From the NCBI GenBank assembly GCA_963730225.1, contig CAVSQX010000001.1, forward strand, positions 1,178,001-1,242,000: 64,000 nucleotides of DNA, in the 5' to 3' direction. Below, piece by piece: positions 9,415-18,261 of the stretch. The number at the start of each line of letters is the position of its first letter. Position 1 is the stretch's first letter. This stretch comes from CAVSQX01 sp963730225. GTDB taxonomy: Bacteria; Planctomycetota; Phycisphaerae; Tepidisphaerales; Tepidisphaeraceae. Under the pieces are notes generated by a model, which was not told the DNA's origin, made no database searches, and saw only the letters and a list, made by a program, of their open reading frames with translations. The translations under genes were made by a program, and so were the position numbers.

Positions 9415-10397
9415 TCGGGTCCGGCCTGCAAAACGAGAAACAGCACCGCCATCCGCACCGCCAATCCATTGGTCACCTGCGTCAGAATCCCACTTTGCGG
9501 CCCATCGGCAATCTGGCTGGCGATCTCGATGCCGCGATTCATCGGACCCGGATGCATCACGAAAACATCTTTCTTGCATCGGGCGAAGCGCTCCGGAGTC
9601 AGACCGAATAGCCCCGTGAATTCACGCACCGACGGAAACTGGCTGGTTTTGATCCGCTCATTCTGCACGCGCAGCATGTTGATCACATCCACTTCGCCGA
9701 CGATCGAATCGAAATCGTGCACGATCCGCCCACCCAGCGCCAGGAACGATTTGGGCAGCAGCGTCGTCGGGCCAACCAGAATCACCTCCGCGCCCAGTTT
9801 TTTCAGGCCCCACAAATCCGAGCGCGCCACCCGGCTGTTGGCGATATCGCCGACGATGGCGACTTTCAGGCCTGCGATTTTTCCGAAGCGCTCGCGAATC
9901 GTGTACAGATCGATCAATCCCTGCGTCGGATGTTCATGCGCCCCGTCGCCGGCGTTGATCACGCTGCACCGCACGCTGCGAGCCAGCAGCTCCGCGGACC
10001 CGGCGGCGGCGTGACGGAGAACGATCACATCCACGCCCATCGCTTCGATGTTCCGTGCCGTGTCGATCAGCGTTTCCCCCTTGCTCACCGATGAGCCCTT
10101 CTCCGAAAAGTCGATCAGATCGGCCGAGAGCCGTTGGGCCGCCAAGGCAAAACTGGTGCGGGTGCGCGTGCTGTCCTCGAAAAATGCGTTCACGACCACC
10201 CGCCCGCGCAGGGCCGGAACCTTTTTCACGCTGCGGGTCGAAACTTCCTTGAACGAATCCGCCGTGTCCAGCACGAACACGATCTCCTCGGCGGAGAGCT
10301 GTTCCAATGACAACAAATGCCGCCGCTTCCACAGGTCGGGCGAGGTTGGAGTTGGCGGCGAACTCAAGGCCAGCGGCTCATCCGGTTCGAGGATCAA
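9411..10397 (-). CDS. pyrB: Aspartate carbamoyltransferase catalytic subunit
   Basis: 328 aa. Carbamoyl-phosphate-binding FFEDSTRTRTSFALA, the HEHPTQGLIDLYT loop and HPGPMNRGIEI identify the catalytic chain of ATCase. The frame opens with TTG 10397, which overlaps the pyrR 3' end by 20 bases; no ATG lies before the conserved region, so the exact start is uncertain. No regulatory pyrI is adjacent; pyrC follows directly, as in the ATCase-DHOase pairs of many bacteria. Confidence 0.95.
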   Translation of the reverse strand: MILEPDEPLALSSPPTPTSPDLWKRRHLLSLEQLSAEEIVFVLDTADSFKEVSTRSVKKVPALRGRVVVNAFFEDSTRTRTSFALAAQRLSADLIDFSEKGSSVSKGETLIDTARNIEAMGVDVIVLRHAAAGSAELLARSVRCSVINAGDGAHEHPTQGLIDLYTIRERFGKIAGLKVAIVGDIANSRVARSDLWGLKKLGAEVILVGPTTLLPKSFLALGGRIVHDFDSIVGEVDVINMLRVQNERIKTSQFPSVREFTGLFGLTPERFARCKKDVFVMHPGPMNRGIEIASQIADGPQSGILTQVTNGLAVRMAVLFLVLQAGPE

Positions 10398-10917
10398 TGA
10401 TGATTTCGTCGACGCCGTCGCGCTCGATCAGCTTCACCTTCACCCGATGCGTCATCGGAACATCCTTCTCCACCAGCGCGACGTAATCCGGCTGAATCGG
10501 AAGCTCGCGCCCCCCGCGGTCCACCAGCACCGCCAGCCGAATCGCGCTGGGCCGACCGAAATCCGCCAGGGCGTTGAGCGCAGCCCGCACCGTGCGCCCC
10601 GTGAACAGCACGTCGTCGATCAAAAACAGCGGCTTGTCGTTGATCTGGGTTTCAATGCGAGTCGGCCGCACCACCGGCCGCGGGCCGATTTCCGACAGAT
10701 CATCTCGGTACAGCGTGATATCCAGCACGCCCCGGCCGATGTCCGCGTAACCGGCAGTCTGAAGTTTGCCGCGAATTCGATCCGCAAGAATCTCCCCGCG
10801 AGTGCGAACTCCGACGATCGTCAGCGGACCAATCGACGGCGGATAATTTTGCATGATCTGAGCGGACAGTCGCTCAATCATCTCCCCCACCGCCGCCGAA
10901 TCGTAATGCGTCCGCAT
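10378..10917 (-). CDS. pyrR: PyrR bifunctional pyrimidine regulator / uracil phosphoribosyltransferase
   Basis: 179 aa from ATG 10917 (MRTHYDSAAVGEMIERLSAQI). The PRPP-binding loop LFLIDDVLFTGRTVRAALNAL, the VGVRTRGEILADRI hood segment and LVDRGGRELPI are typical of PyrR. In other bacteria PyrR binds UMP and pyr mRNA to promote termination. It is the first gene of pyrR-pyrB-pyrC, but I see no clear PyrR-type anti-antiterminator in the 220 bases upstream, so regulation here is unproven. Confidence 0.94.
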   Translation of the reverse strand: MRTHYDSAAVGEMIERLSAQIMQNYPPSIGPLTIVGVRTRGEILADRIRGKLQTAGYADIGRGVLDITLYRDDLSEIGPRPVVRPTRIETQINDKPLFLIDDVLFTGRTVRAALNALADFGRPSAIRLAVLVDRGGRELPIQPDYVALVEKDVPMTHRVKVKLIERDGVDEIIIDPRTG

Positions 10918-10974
10918 CGGCGGGAGAATATGTGATGGGGCGCGGGAGTTCAAATGGGCGCTGGATCGCGGCGG

Positions 10975-11140
10975 CGAATTCACCACGGAGGCACGGAGAA
11001 CACGGAGGGAAGAATGGAATGCCACGCTCGACTTCGAAGTTCAGAATGGGGGCCTATCCTTCCTTTCATACTTCGACGTTGAGTGTTGCATTCATTCTCT
11101 ACATTCTCCTCCTTCTCCGTGCTCTCCGTGCCTCCGTGGT
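10975..11140. repeat. Intergenic dispersed repeat with long inverted arms
   Basis: The gap between pyrR and the phosphoesterase holds no gene. Its edges are inverted copies of each other (ACCACGGAGGCACGGAGA near 10981 against TCTCCGTGCCTCCGTGGT near 11120). The middle (about 11024-11105) resembles the repeat at 56660-56760: GAAGTTCAGAAT, GTTGAGTGTTGCATT. Probably a mobile or recombining non-coding repeat family. Confidence 0.55.
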
Positions 11141-12045
11141 TATCCGGCCGCTTCGAGCTTAAACACGGTTATCTCCGGCCTGCACCACTCAAAAACCCGC
11201 TGCCCATACGACAACCCGCGATTGACATAAAGATGCCTGCCCTCAACCGCGTAATACCCATGCGTGTAGTGCCGATACCGATGCGGATAAAACGTCCGCC
11301 CGAATTTCCCTTTCACGACCTGCCGCCCGTGCGTGTGGCCGCTGAGCATCCATTGCCAGGAATGATGCAGCAACTGCTTCACGTTCGCAGGGTTGTGATT
11401 GAGGCAGATCGTCGGCAGCGACGAATCCAGATTCGCAAAAGCGGCATCGGCATCGATGTGCCCGGACCATTCATCGTCCAGCCCGACAACAACCAGCGGC
11501 CGCTGCGCGTCCGGCCGCCGCAGCTCGATCGATCGATTGCGCAGACAGATCAAGCCGCGATCGGTCAGACATTTTTCCAGATAATCCGCCCGGCGATCGC
11601 CTTCGGCTTTGGCGGATTTGCCGTAGAAGCCGTAGTCGTGATTTCCCAGCGTGCAGATAATTCCGTGTGGGGCGTGCACGTGCATGAGAATGGCGGCGAT
11701 TCGCTGGGCGAAGCGATAGCCGCCGGTGATCAGATCGCCGGTGACGACGACGGCGTCGGGTTGCAACTCGTTCACCCACCGCACGAACTGCACCAGATAT
11801 CTTCGCCACACCACCGGGCTGTAATGCAGATCCGAGATTTGAACGATCTTGAACCCCGCCATCGCCGGATCGAGATTCTGCATCGGCATCGCCCGGCGAT
11901 GGATCTCCACCCATCGCCGATTCATCGGCAGGGCATGCACGCCGGTCAGCCCGACGCGGGCCAGATTTCGCCAGATGAGCCGTCGCCAACGGTGCTGCCG
12001 ACGCCAATGCGGGTTCTGCAAATATCTCCCGACCGAATCGATCAA
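11140..12045 (-). CDS. Metallophosphoesterase (calcineurin-like)
   Basis: 301 aa if started at TTG 12045, which overlaps the TGA of the preceding TPR gene; the longer frame would run through that gene. Metal-binding motifs of the family appear in order: ISDLHYSP, VVTGDLITGG, TLGNHDYGFYG, LNHNP and SGHTHGRQ. The N-terminus is basic and has no certain membrane helix. The family includes UDP-diacylglucosamine- and other membrane-associated phosphohydrolases; the substrate here is unknown. Confidence 0.88.
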   Translation of the reverse strand: MIDSVGRYLQNPHWRRQHRWRRLIWRNLARVGLTGVHALPMNRRWVEIHRRAMPMQNLDPAMAGFKIVQISDLHYSPVVWRRYLVQFVRWVNELQPDAVVVTGDLITGGYRFAQRIAAILMHVHAPHGIICTLGNHDYGFYGKSAKAEGDRRADYLEKCLTDRGLICLRNRSIELRRPDAQRPLVVVGLDDEWSGHIDADAAFANLDSSLPTICLNHNPANVKQLLHHSWQWMLSGHTHGRQVVKGKFGRTFYPHRYRHYTHGYYAVEGRHLYVNRGLSYGQRVFEWCRPEITVFKLEAAG

Positions 12046-12371
12046 CTTCCGATTCCTTCCTGCGGCAACTCCGCCAACGCCCCGGCGATTTCCTGGTGGG
12101 CGTGAGCGTCGCCTTTGTTTACGGCCGCCGCGATGCCACGCCGAAAAGTCTGGCCGGCGGCGGAATTGTCCCCGCCCATCGATTGTATCTGCCCCAACTG
12201 AAAATAAGCGTAGCAATAACCCGGATCGATCTGGATGACGCGGGTCAGTAATTCCGCAGCGCGATCCAGTTCGTTGGTGTTTCGGTATTCCAGAGCCAGC
12301 CCGTAGATGAGGAAAGGATCATTCGGCTCGCGCTGGAGCATGGCTTCGAGTTTTTCTTTGCGAGTGGACAT
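12042..12371 (-). CDS. Small TPR-repeat protein
   Basis: 109 aa. It carries about two tetratricopeptide repeats (FLIYGLALEYRNTNELDRAA; YCYAYFQLGQIQSMGGDNSAA), so it probably acts as a protein-protein adaptor. It sits immediately upstream of, and overlaps, the metallophosphoesterase, suggesting one transcript. No signal peptide or other domain is visible. Confidence 0.8.
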   Translation of the reverse strand: MSTRKEKLEAMLQREPNDPFLIYGLALEYRNTNELDRAAELLTRVIQIDPGYCYAYFQLGQIQSMGGDNSAAGQTFRRGIAAAVNKGDAHAHQEIAGALAELPQEGIGS

Positions 12372-12417
12372 CTGCGCACTCTCACATTAGCGGTGCAAAG
12401 CGAGGTGGTCCACCACC

Positions 12418-12470
12418 GTTTAGCCGGCGGGCATGCCCGCCGGACCGGCCCCGCGTGCGGGCCGGCTACA
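12418..12470. repeat. REP-like double hairpin
   Basis: TTTAGCCGG opens the element. A perfect 20-base palindrome (CCGGCGGGCATGCCCGCCGG, 12424-12443) is followed by an imperfect hairpin of CCGGCCC/GGGCCGG arms, and outer TAGCCGG/CCGGCTA arms could enclose both in a clover-like fold. Similar TTTAGC-led hairpins lie at 16292 and 51619. A RAYT, the transposase type known to act on REP sequences, is at the right end of the window. Confidence 0.55.
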
Positions 12471-12509
12471 CATGGAAACTTGGCCCAAGATCGCACCGAT
12501 CGGGACGGG

Positions 12510-13154
12510 TCAATTCTTCACCAGCAACTTAAACGCATGCGTCCACTGATTTCTCGTGAATCCCGGAATGCACCACAAAATGCACAACGGCTCGATCGCC
12601 CTCGCCGCCTCCGCTTTGCCCATGTCGGCCGTCTCCCAACCAAACTGATCGAGTATGTTTTTGACCGTCTGCTTCGCCCTGTCGTTATTCCCGCAGATGA
12701 ACATCGTCGGCTTCCCGCCGGGCAGTTGTGGATCGACCATCAAATCCGCGCCGACAGAATTGAAGACCTTCACGAAATGGGCCGTGGAAAATTCCTGCTG
12801 CAAATTTTCCATCAGCGACTGGTTGATATCGGTGAAGAACTTCAGCACGCCGTTGACCGGCGGAGCGTCGGCGGTGGGATTGGTGGCGTCGAGGATCGCC
12901 TTGCCCGAAAGATTCGCCGCCCCGGCCGCCCGCAACGCATCGCCGGCGACGGAACCTTTGACGGCCAGCACAATCGCTTCGCCGAACTTTGCGGTTTGCT
13001 CGAATGTGCCGACCTGGGCTTTGGGATTTTCCGCGAGCCAAGAGGAAAGTTTTTTCGGATCGCGCGTGCCGAGCATGGCCTGATGGCCGTGCTTCAGAAA
13101 GCCGATCGCCAGAGTCTGACCAACTTCACCGGAACCTAGAATTCCGATTTTCAT
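12510..13154 (-). CDS. NADP-dependent F420-reductase-like NAD(P)-binding protein
   Basis: 214 aa from ATG 13154 (MKIGILGSGEVGQTLAIGFLKHGH), a Rossmann GxGxxG nucleotide-binding start. Further family blocks are MLGTRDPKKL, AIVLAVKG, ILDATNP and FVKVFNSVGADLMVDP. This matches the F420-dependent NADP reductase-like oxidoreductases (COG2085) that in most bacteria have unknown substrates. An SD-like GGA lies a few bases before ATG. It is preceded by two small membrane-protein genes on the same strand. Confidence 0.88.
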   Translation of the reverse strand: MKIGILGSGEVGQTLAIGFLKHGHQAMLGTRDPKKLSSWLAENPKAQVGTFEQTAKFGEAIVLAVKGSVAGDALRAAGAANLSGKAILDATNPTADAPPVNGVLKFFTDINQSLMENLQQEFSTAHFVKVFNSVGADLMVDPQLPGGKPTMFICGNNDRAKQTVKNILDQFGWETADMGKAEAARAIEPLCILWCIPGFTRNQWTHAFKLLVKN

Positions 13155-13170
13155 AATTCCATCCTGGCTC

Positions 13171-13425
13171 TTACTGCCTGCTTGGACCACCAGCTTTGTC
13201 GACCTTCCAAAGCCCGTAGATTCCAACGATGGTTCCAAATGGAAACATCAGCAACAGAAAAATGTTGAACGCCTTGGTCCAGATCAGGCGTGCATTGCCG
13301 CGGCTGTACGCACGAGCGAGGATCGTAGTCAATACAAGCAGCGCAACGAACTCCTCGATTGCCGCCGCTACTTGCAAGGCCGGCGCAGTGGCCAGATTAG
13401 CGATGGGAAGGCGAGAGATCTTCAA
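13171..13425 (-). CDS. Small membrane protein, unknown function
   Basis: 84 aa from TTG 13425. Two hydrophobic segments are visible (EEFVALLVLTTILARAY and AFNIFLLLMFPFGTIVGIYG), followed by the polar tail WKVDKAGGPSRQ. The FGTIVGIYGLWKV ending is common in small two-helix membrane proteins of bacteria. The start overlaps the 3' end of the 47-aa reading frame by 29 bases. I do not recognise a characterised function. Confidence 0.6.
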   Translation of the reverse strand: MKISRLPIANLATAPALQVAAAIEEFVALLVLTTILARAYSRGNARLIWTKAFNIFLLLMFPFGTIVGIYGLWKVDKAGGPSRQ

Positions 13426-13540
13426 GGTGGAAAGGGCGCTGAAAGACGTAAATCAGCGCCAGTACAACCAGCATGCTGGCGTAATTTCGATCCGCTCGGT
13501 TTTCCGGCACGCCAGCGTATTGGAGCATTTCCCGATTCAT
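13397..13540 (-). CDS. Possible 47-aa single-helix membrane peptide
   Basis: ATG 13540 to TAA 13397. The peptide begins MNREMLQYAGVPENRADRNY and continues with a hydrophobic ASMLVVLALIYVF segment and a charged tail ending in SHR. The next small membrane gene overlaps its 3' end, consistent with a translationally coupled pair, or with one longer gene split by a frameshift. No recognisable family. Confidence 0.4.
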   Translation of the reverse strand: MNREMLQYAGVPENRADRNYASMLVVLALIYVFQRPFHLEDLSPSHR

Positions 13541-13572
13541 TTCAGTCCGTCAGCTCGCGCCCACTACCGCGC

Positions 13573-14673
13573 TCAGGCCGCTTCCAATTCTAGGCCCAGC
13601 GATTCGGCGACGGCGGCGTTCACAATCTTGCCGGTGACGAGGTTAATTCCTTCGGCAAATCCAGCATCTTCGGCGGCGGCGCGCTCGAAGCCGCGGGTGG
13701 CGATTTTCAGAGCGTAGGGAAGCGTGGCGTTGCAGAGGGCAATCGTGCTGGTGCGGCCGACCGCACCGGGCATGTTGGTGACGCAGTAGTGAACCACGCC
13801 GTCGACGACATACGTCGGATGCTGGTGCGTCGTCGGACGGGCGGTTTCCACGCAGCCGCCCTGGTCGATGGCGACATCCACGATCACCGAGCCGTTCTTC
13901 ATGCCGGTTAAATCCTGCCGGCGAATCAGCCGCGGGGCGGTAGCGCCGGGAATCAGCACCGCGCCGACGACCAGATCGGCCTGACAAAGATGCTCGCGGA
14001 TGGTGTGGGGATCGCTGTAGATCGTCGTCACGTTGGCGGGCATCACATCGTCGAGATAGCGGAGGCGATCAAGATTCACATCCATCAGCACGACGTTGGC
14101 GCCCAGGCCGGCGGCGACCTTGGCGGCATTGGTGCCGACGATGCCGGCGCCCAGAACCAGCACATTCGCCGGGGGAACACCGGGCACGCCGCCCAGGAGA
14201 ATGCCGCGGCCCATCATCGGTTTTTCGAGATACTTCGCGCCCTCCTGAATGCTCATCTTGCCGGCGATTTCACTCATCGGCGTCAGAAGAGGCAAACGGC
14301 CGGCTTTGTCTTTGATGGTTTCGTAGGCGATGGCGGTGATGCCGCTTTTGCGACAGCCTTCGGTCAGGTCCTTGCTGGCGGCGAAGTGGAAATAGGTGAA
14401 GACAATCTGGCCGGAGTGAAGCAGAGCGATCTCGGTGGGCTGGGGCTCCTTCACCTTCACGATCATTTCCGATTGGGCGAAGAGCTGGTCGTGAGTCGGA
14501 ACGATCTTAGCGCCGACTTTGGTGTAGTCATCGTCGGCAAAACCGCTGCCGATGCCTGCGCCGGCTTCGACCAGAACCTGATGGCCGGCGGTGACGAGCG
14601 TGTCCGCGCCGACGGGCATCATGCCGACGCGGTATTCATCCGGTTTGATCTCTTTGGGAACGCCGATGCGCAT
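13573..14673 (-). CDS. ald: Alanine dehydrogenase
   Basis: 366 aa from ATG 14673, preceded by AAAGGAG seven bases upstream. It interconverts alanine and pyruvate plus ammonia with NAD. Family blocks: MRIGVPKEIKPDEYRVGMMP, the substrate-binding KVKEP, YFHFAA, the NAD-binding VLVLGAGIVGTNAA with the acidic VLMDVN strand end, and the conserved VDGVVHYCVTNMPGAVGRTST. Length is normal. Transcribed alone; divergent from the sigma-54 regulator. Confidence 0.96.
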   Translation of the reverse strand: MRIGVPKEIKPDEYRVGMMPVGADTLVTAGHQVLVEAGAGIGSGFADDDYTKVGAKIVPTHDQLFAQSEMIVKVKEPQPTEIALLHSGQIVFTYFHFAASKDLTEGCRKSGITAIAYETIKDKAGRLPLLTPMSEIAGKMSIQEGAKYLEKPMMGRGILLGGVPGVPPANVLVLGAGIVGTNAAKVAAGLGANVVLMDVNLDRLRYLDDVMPANVTTIYSDPHTIREHLCQADLVVGAVLIPGATAPRLIRRQDLTGMKNGSVIVDVAIDQGGCVETARPTTHQHPTYVVDGVVHYCVTNMPGAVGRTSTIALCNATLPYALKIATRGFERAAAEDAGFAEGINLVTGKIVNAAVAESLGLELEAA

Positions 14674-14873
14674 GGCAACTCCTTTGTGTGAATAATCGCC
14701 GCCAAAACGGTCCAATAAATCGCCGCGGGGTGAATGATACCCGCCAGCCGAATTCTATTTCAAAAATCGGGCGTGTGGCGTGTCGGCAACACGACAAATT
14801 GCCGATGCATAAAGTAAACGGCTCGATGTGGTCGGGACGCCACAGGCCGGGAATATCGAGCAAATCCCAGCTT

Positions 14874-16283
14874 ATGTTGCAGGCAAACACTACCCACAAG
14901 CCACGACTGATGATCCTGGATGAGGATCGGATCATGCTTCAGTCGTTGTCCCAGTTTTTGCGGCGCGAGGGGTATGAGCTGCACACGACCGATGAGCCGG
15001 CCGAGGCGATCAACCAGATGGAGCAGGGACAGGTGGACCTGCTGCTGGCGGATGTGAATATGCCGGGCGTCAAAGCGGCGGATTTTTTGCGCGATATCCG
15101 CAGACGCTTTCCTCAAGTTGTCGTGATTGTCATCACCGGATATGGATCGATCGAAGGAGCGGTGGAGGCGACCAAGATCGGCGCGTTCGATTATCTGACC
15201 AAGCCCATCGTGGATGATGAGATTCGTGTCGTCGTCGAGAAGGCGGCCAGGCAGCAGTCGCTGTTGTTTGAGAATCACACGCTGCGACGGCAATTGGATC
15301 TGCGGTTTGGACTGGAAAATGTGATCGGGCACGATCATCGAATGCTGAAGATTTTCGACCTGGTGGAGGCGGTGGCCGACAGCCGAACGACGGTGCTGAT
15401 GACGGGAGACAGCGGGACGGGCAAATCGCTGCTGGCCAGGGCGATTCATCATCGTTCTCCGCGAAGGGGCAAGCCGTTCGTGGAAGTGAGCTGCGGTGCG
15501 CTGCCCGAGACGCTGTTGGAATCGGAGTTATTCGGACATGTCAAAGGCGCGTTCACCGGGGCGATCGCGGACAAAGCCGGTCGATTCATGGCGGCGGACG
15601 GGGGCACGATCTTCCTCGATGAGATCAACTCCGCCTCACCGGCGATGCAGGTGAAATTACTGCGCGTGTTGCAGGAGCGCGTGTTCGAGCAGGTCGGCGC
15701 GACGGAAACCAAGTCGGCGGATGTGCGCGTCATTCTGGCCAGCAATGTGGACCTTGCCCAGCTCGTGACCGAGCAGAAATTCCGGCAGGATTTGTTTTAT
15801 CGCATCAACGTCGTCACGATTCGGCTGCCGAGTTTGCACGAGCGATTGGGAGATATTCCGCTGCTGGCGGCGTCGTTTCTGCGAAAGTTCAAGAAGGAGA
15901 GCGGTCGAGAGATCGTGGGCATCGCTGCGCCGGCGATGGCGGCGTTGCAGCGTTACAACTGGCCGGGCAACGTGCGGGAACTTGAGAATGCGATCGAGCG
16001 GGCTGTCGTGTTGTGTCGTCGACCGCAGATCGATGTCGAGGATTTGCCCGAGAGCATCGCGGCGTTTCGCGCTCCGGCCGCCGCTGGAAATGGTTCGGAT
16101 TTGCCCGACCAGCCGATGCCCCTGGCCAGCGCGCTGGAGCTGCCGGAGCGGCAAATCATCGAATCGGCATTGAAGCGGAATAACTGGAATCGACAATCGA
16201 CGGCGGCGGAGTTGGATATCAATCGCACCACGCTGTACAAGAAGATGCGAAAGTATCGTTTGGATGTGGGGGAGACGAATTGA
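14874..16283 (+). CDS. Sigma-54-dependent response regulator (NtrC family)
   Basis: 469 aa from ATG 14874. Receiver domain: RLMILDEDR acidic pocket, LLLADVNMPG with the phosphorylated Asp, and FDYLTKPI. AAA+ domain: Walker A GDSGTGKSLLARAIH, the GAFTGA loop that contacts sigma-54, Walker B GGTIFLDEI, and WPGNVRELENAIERA. A Fis-type HTH ends the protein (NWNRQSTAAELDINRTTLYKKM). It activates sigma-54 promoters after phosphorylation. No histidine kinase is adjacent. The start is uncertain: the frame is open upstream, and no strong SD precedes this ATG. Confidence 0.93.
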   Translation: MLQANTTHKPRLMILDEDRIMLQSLSQFLRREGYELHTTDEPAEAINQMEQGQVDLLLADVNMPGVKAADFLRDIRRRFPQVVVIVITGYGSIEGAVEATKIGAFDYLTKPIVDDEIRVVVEKAARQQSLLFENHTLRRQLDLRFGLENVIGHDHRMLKIFDLVEAVADSRTTVLMTGDSGTGKSLLARAIHHRSPRRGKPFVEVSCGALPETLLESELFGHVKGAFTGAIADKAGRFMAADGGTIFLDEINSASPAMQVKLLRVLQERVFEQVGATETKSADVRVILASNVDLAQLVTEQKFRQDLFYRINVVTIRLPSLHERLGDIPLLAASFLRKFKKESGREIVGIAAPAMAALQRYNWPGNVRELENAIERAVVLCRRPQIDVEDLPESIAAFRAPAAAGNGSDLPDQPMPLASALELPERQIIESALKRNNWNRQSTAAELDINRTTLYKKMRKYRLDVGETN

Positions 16284-16291
16284 AGGGCCCA

Positions 16292-16321
16292 TTTAGCGGC
16301 CGCACTTGCGCGGCCGCTAAA
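16292..16321. repeat. REP-like perfect hairpin between convergent genes
   Basis: TTTAGCGGCCGC, six-base loop ACTTGC, GCGGCCGCTAAA: a 12-bp perfect stem. It lies between the sigma-54 regulator and the DUF1444 gene, which converge, so it could also act as a bidirectional terminator although there is no clear T tract. The TTTAGC lead is shared with elements at 12418 and 51619. Confidence 0.6.
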
Positions 16322-16329
16322 CGGAAGCG

Positions 16330-17112
16330 CTAATCATTCCGCACGGCAATTCCGTCCGCGGTGATGAGCAGCAACTGATCCGTCACCTGATGCGGCATTT
16401 GCCGAAAGTCGTCCTTGACCTGCTTTCGCAGGCGAGCGACGGTTTTTTCTTCGTTGCGAAAACAAAGAAGTATGTCGCGGTTGGGAATCGCGGCTCCGAA
16501 AGGGCTGCCGAGATATCCGCGCAGACGCTCGTGCAGGGTGGGCAATAAAACCCGGCTGGCGTCGTAGCCGTCCATGGTTTGGAAGAGAATGAGATTAACT
16601 TCGCCGTCATCGTCTTCCGCGGCGTGAGCGGCGAGCGATTCGCTGCGATTGACCAGGTTGGCGATCGCCAACTCGTGAAGAGCTTCGGGAGTCAGTCCCC
16701 AGGTTTGGAAACGCTTCCAGGGAATGTAGCTGATGGTGCGATCCTGATCGATGGCGTAGGCGACGGACAAACCATCGACCAGAGCGCTAACCACGACGCC
16801 CTCGTACGCCTCGGTGGCCGAGCCGGGAAGAACCATGGGCAGAATGCGATCCTTCAGTTCTTCGAAAGTCCCCTGGCGATCGGGCGTTCCCTCGGCGGCG
16901 CGGAGAAGCTCCACGATCCACCGATTGATGTGGTGCAGCCGATCCTGCTGCCGTAGCTGAACAACTCGGTAGATGTTTTCCAGACCCGCGATCTGATCGT
17001 TGACTCTCAGCGAGAACGGCTGGTCACCGGGCGAGATTTTCACCAGAGGGAACTTGGCCCGCACGTGCTCGACGAGCTCGGTGATGAACTGCTCTCGGGA
17101 AAGTTCGCTCAT
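16330..17112 (-). CDS. DUF1444 (YtpQ-like) protein
   Basis: 260 aa from ATG 17112 (MSELSREQFITELVEHVRAKFP); the upstream open frame is antisense to the next gene. Features shared with the DUF1444/UPF0354 family are ISPGDQPFSLRVNDQIAGLENIYR and SYIPWKRFQTWGLTPEALHELAIANL. No catalytic residues are known for the family and its role is unresolved. Cytosolic by appearance. Confidence 0.8.
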   Translation of the reverse strand: MSELSREQFITELVEHVRAKFPLVKISPGDQPFSLRVNDQIAGLENIYRVVQLRQQDRLHHINRWIVELLRAAEGTPDRQGTFEELKDRILPMVLPGSATEAYEGVVVSALVDGLSVAYAIDQDRTISYIPWKRFQTWGLTPEALHELAIANLVNRSESLAAHAAEDDDGEVNLILFQTMDGYDASRVLLPTLHERLRGYLGSPFGAAIPNRDILLCFRNEEKTVARLRKQVKDDFRQMPHQVTDQLLLITADGIAVRND

Positions 17113-17181
17113 CCAATAGGCAGTATAGGTCGCCGTTGGACGGTTGACCAACGTAGGCATATTGGCTGTATAACGTGGAGC

Positions 17182-18261
17182 ATGGCGCAAGCGACGAAGA
17201 TCGGAATCATCGGTGGCGGTTGGCCGGGGCTGGCGCATCTCCGCGGGTGCAAAACGGCAGGCGGATTTCAGATCGCGGCGGTGGCGGATTTGGTCCCGCA
17301 GCGACGACAGGAATTGGCAGCCGAGGCGGGTGCGGCAACGGAATATTCGTCGGCGGAAGAGCTGATCGCCGATCCGGCGATCGAAGCGGTGAGCATTTGC
17401 CTGCCGACGCATCTGCATCTGAGCACGGCGCGGTCGGCGATGAAGGCGGGCAAACATGTTCTGCTGGAAACTCCGCCGACCCGCACCGCATTCGAAGCGA
17501 GCCGACTGAACGCGGCGGCGGCGAAATCGAAAAAAGTTCTGGCCATGGCATTTCAGCGGCGGTTTGGCGGGGCGGAACTGGCGGCCAAGCAGGTCATCGA
17601 AAAGGATTACATCGGCCCGCCGTATCACGTTCGAGCTGGTTGGATGCGCATGCGCGGAGTTCCGATCGGCACGGGTTGGTACACCAACCGAGAGCAATCG
17701 GGCGGCGGGGCGCTGATGGACATCGGATGCCACATGTTGGACATCGCGTGGCATCTACTTGGAGAGCCCAATCCGATTTCGGCGTTTGCCGTCACGCATC
17801 GGCAGTTGACGGAGCTGATTCCAGCGGAGGTGCCGCACGACGTGGAGGACGCGGCGTTTGGAATGATTCGGTTTGAAGAAGGAAAATCGCTGGAACTGGC
17901 GGTGAGTTGGGCGATCAATCAATCGCCGGCGCAGAACGGCACGACGCTGCGGGTGCACGGAACCGCCGGAGCGGTGGAAGTTTATTCGCCACTGGGGCCG
18001 ATGCTGTATCGCCAGTTCGATTCCAGGGGAAACGCGAAACAGGCCGCGCTCAAGCAGCCGAAAGTCAGCGGGCACGCGGCGATGCTGCGGCATTTTCGAG
18101 ACTGCATTCTGGGCAAGGCGGAGCCGACAGTCGGACCGCGGCAGGCGATCACGCTGATGCAGATGATCGAAGGGCTTTACCGAAGTGCCGAGTTAGGGCG
18201 CAGTGTGCATCTGAACCGGCTCGAAGCAACCGAAGATGAAGAGGAAGGCTCAGCCCTCTGA
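17182..18261 (+). CDS. Gfo/Idh/MocA-family oxidoreductase
   Basis: 359 aa from ATG 17182. The Rossmann domain begins IGIIGGGWPGLAHLRGC, with ADPAIEAVSICLPTHLHL and AGKHVLLETPP where the family usually has EKP; the Lys is replaced here by Thr in ETPP. The C-terminal domain has GGGALMDIGCHMLDIAWHL, holding the conserved Asp and His. It likely oxidises or reduces a sugar or inositol derivative with NAD(P). Convergent and overlapping by 12 bases with the ABC permease gene. Confidence 0.88.
   Translation: MAQATKIGIIGGGWPGLAHLRGCKTAGGFQIAAVADLVPQRRQELAAEAGAATEYSSAEELIADPAIEAVSICLPTHLHLSTARSAMKAGKHVLLETPPTRTAFEASRLNAAAAKSKKVLAMAFQRRFGGAELAAKQVIEKDYIGPPYHVRAGWMRMRGVPIGTGWYTNREQSGGGALMDIGCHMLDIAWHLLGEPNPISAFAVTHRQLTELIPAEVPHDVEDAAFGMIRFEEGKSLELAVSWAINQSPAQNGTTLRVHGTAGAVEVYSPLGPMLYRQFDSRGNAKQAALKQPKVSGHAAMLRHFRDCILGKAEPTVGPRQAITLMQMIEGLYRSAELGRSVHLNRLEATEDEEEGSAL

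Noticed and set aside
10918..10975. PyrR-binding attenuator upstream of pyrR
   Set aside because: No hairpin with the expected anti-antiterminator loop and no terminator with T tract could be found.
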